Of a stretch of 64,000 nt of DNA, positions 63,875-64,000 are shown piece by piece (the first letter of the stretch is position 1; every line of letters starts with the position of its first letter). Location of the stretch: positions 31,544 to 95,543 of the forward strand of contig CABHOY010000037.1 of NCBI GenBank assembly GCA_902168105.1, in the 5' to 3' direction. This stretch comes from an uncultured Flavihumibacter sp. GTDB taxonomy: Bacteria; Bacteroidota; Bacteroidia; Chitinophagales; Chitinophagaceae. Below the pieces are notes generated by a model, which saw nothing but the letters and a program-made list of their open reading frames with translations, was not told the DNA's origin and ran no database searches. The position numbers and the translations under genes are program-made.

Positions 63875-64000
63875 ATTAAAGTAGGGGGCAAAGATTACTC
63901 TTTGCCGCCCTCTCACACCACCGTATGTACTTGCGTGTACGGCGGTTTCTTTAGAACAATTTACGATGTAAGGCTTTGTAGTTATGACTTAGACTGTAGA
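63875..64000 (-). mobile_element. Probable 3' end of a group II intron (domains V-VI), cut by window edge
   Basis: On the minus strand a stem ACCGCCGTA...TACGGTGGT with loop is followed by GTGAGAGGGCGG, a hairpin GGCAAAGA-GTAA-TCTTTGCC and CCCTACTTTAAT. This order matches the end of bacterial group II introns (domain V, GTGAGAGG linker, domain VI hairpin, then CCTACTCGAT or similar at the 3' splice site). The intron end would be about 63875, 38 bases past the cupin stop. The reverse transcriptase gene, if present, lies beyond the window. It may also be a fragment. Confidence 0.55.

Overview
The window looks like a chromosomal segment of a Bacteroidota soil or plant-associated bacterium of the Chitinophaga type. 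The evidence is a SusC/SusD pair driven by an ECF sigma and FecR pair, several large secreted proteins with C-terminal type IX secretion (T9SS) sorting domains, many glycan-active enzymes, starts that mostly lack a strong Shine-Dalgarno, and at least one TTTG-N20-TAnnTTTG promoter. The lineage is inferred from gene content only; no rRNA is present. The single intact tRNA is tRNA-Lys(TTT).

Layout. 1-2.4 kb: a LacI regulator cut by the left edge, a TetR regulator and a decayed second TetR. 2.4-8.4 kb: a lipoprotein, a small orphan protein, a PixA/AidA inclusion-body protein, a cytochrome c/DUF1772 pair, an aminopeptidase P and a serine hydrolase. 8.7-33.4 kb: a glycan-use region with a GAF protein, a GH16 with a fascin-like trefoil, a divergent membrane-anchored propeller/HTH regulator, ECF sigma, FecR, SusC with an STN domain, SusD, a DUF5117-type zinc protease, a dehydrogenase, a second multidomain GH16 and a PQQ sugar dehydrogenase with CBM6 modules. 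The logic reads as sensing at the outer membrane, uptake by SusCD, and digestion or oxidation of beta-glucan by secreted enzymes.

33.5-40 kb: an accessory stretch beginning at tRNA-Lys. It holds an M90 peptidase, a DUF3626-like protein, GlsB, a ToxR-like transmembrane regulator with a divergent secreted protein, a SUKH-like immunity protein, a frameshifted TIR-like remnant and degenerate tRNA 3'-end copies. 40.3-52 kb: two Crp/Fnr regulators, a five-GAF sigma-54 activator, three alpha/beta hydrolases, a retropepsin-like protein, a broken TlpA-like gene and an orphan KAS III. Three minus-strand promoters here share two dyads at identical spacing (TTAAC-N4-GTTAA centred 68.5 bases before the ATG, and an inverted CTAA/TTAG dyad 12-25 bases before it). 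I read this as a small Crp/Fnr-type regulon, and it is the most interesting signal in the window.

52.3-64 kb: a short ORF, a membrane protein coupled to an endolysin-like amidase, a WG-repeat protein, an EthD protein, a T9SS cargo protein, an SMP-30 lactonase, a coiled-coil membrane protein, a GH127 with an added lectin-like domain, an alcohol dehydrogenase remnant, a cupin, and what looks like the 3' end of a group II intron running off the right edge. No CRISPR array or intact transposase gene was seen.
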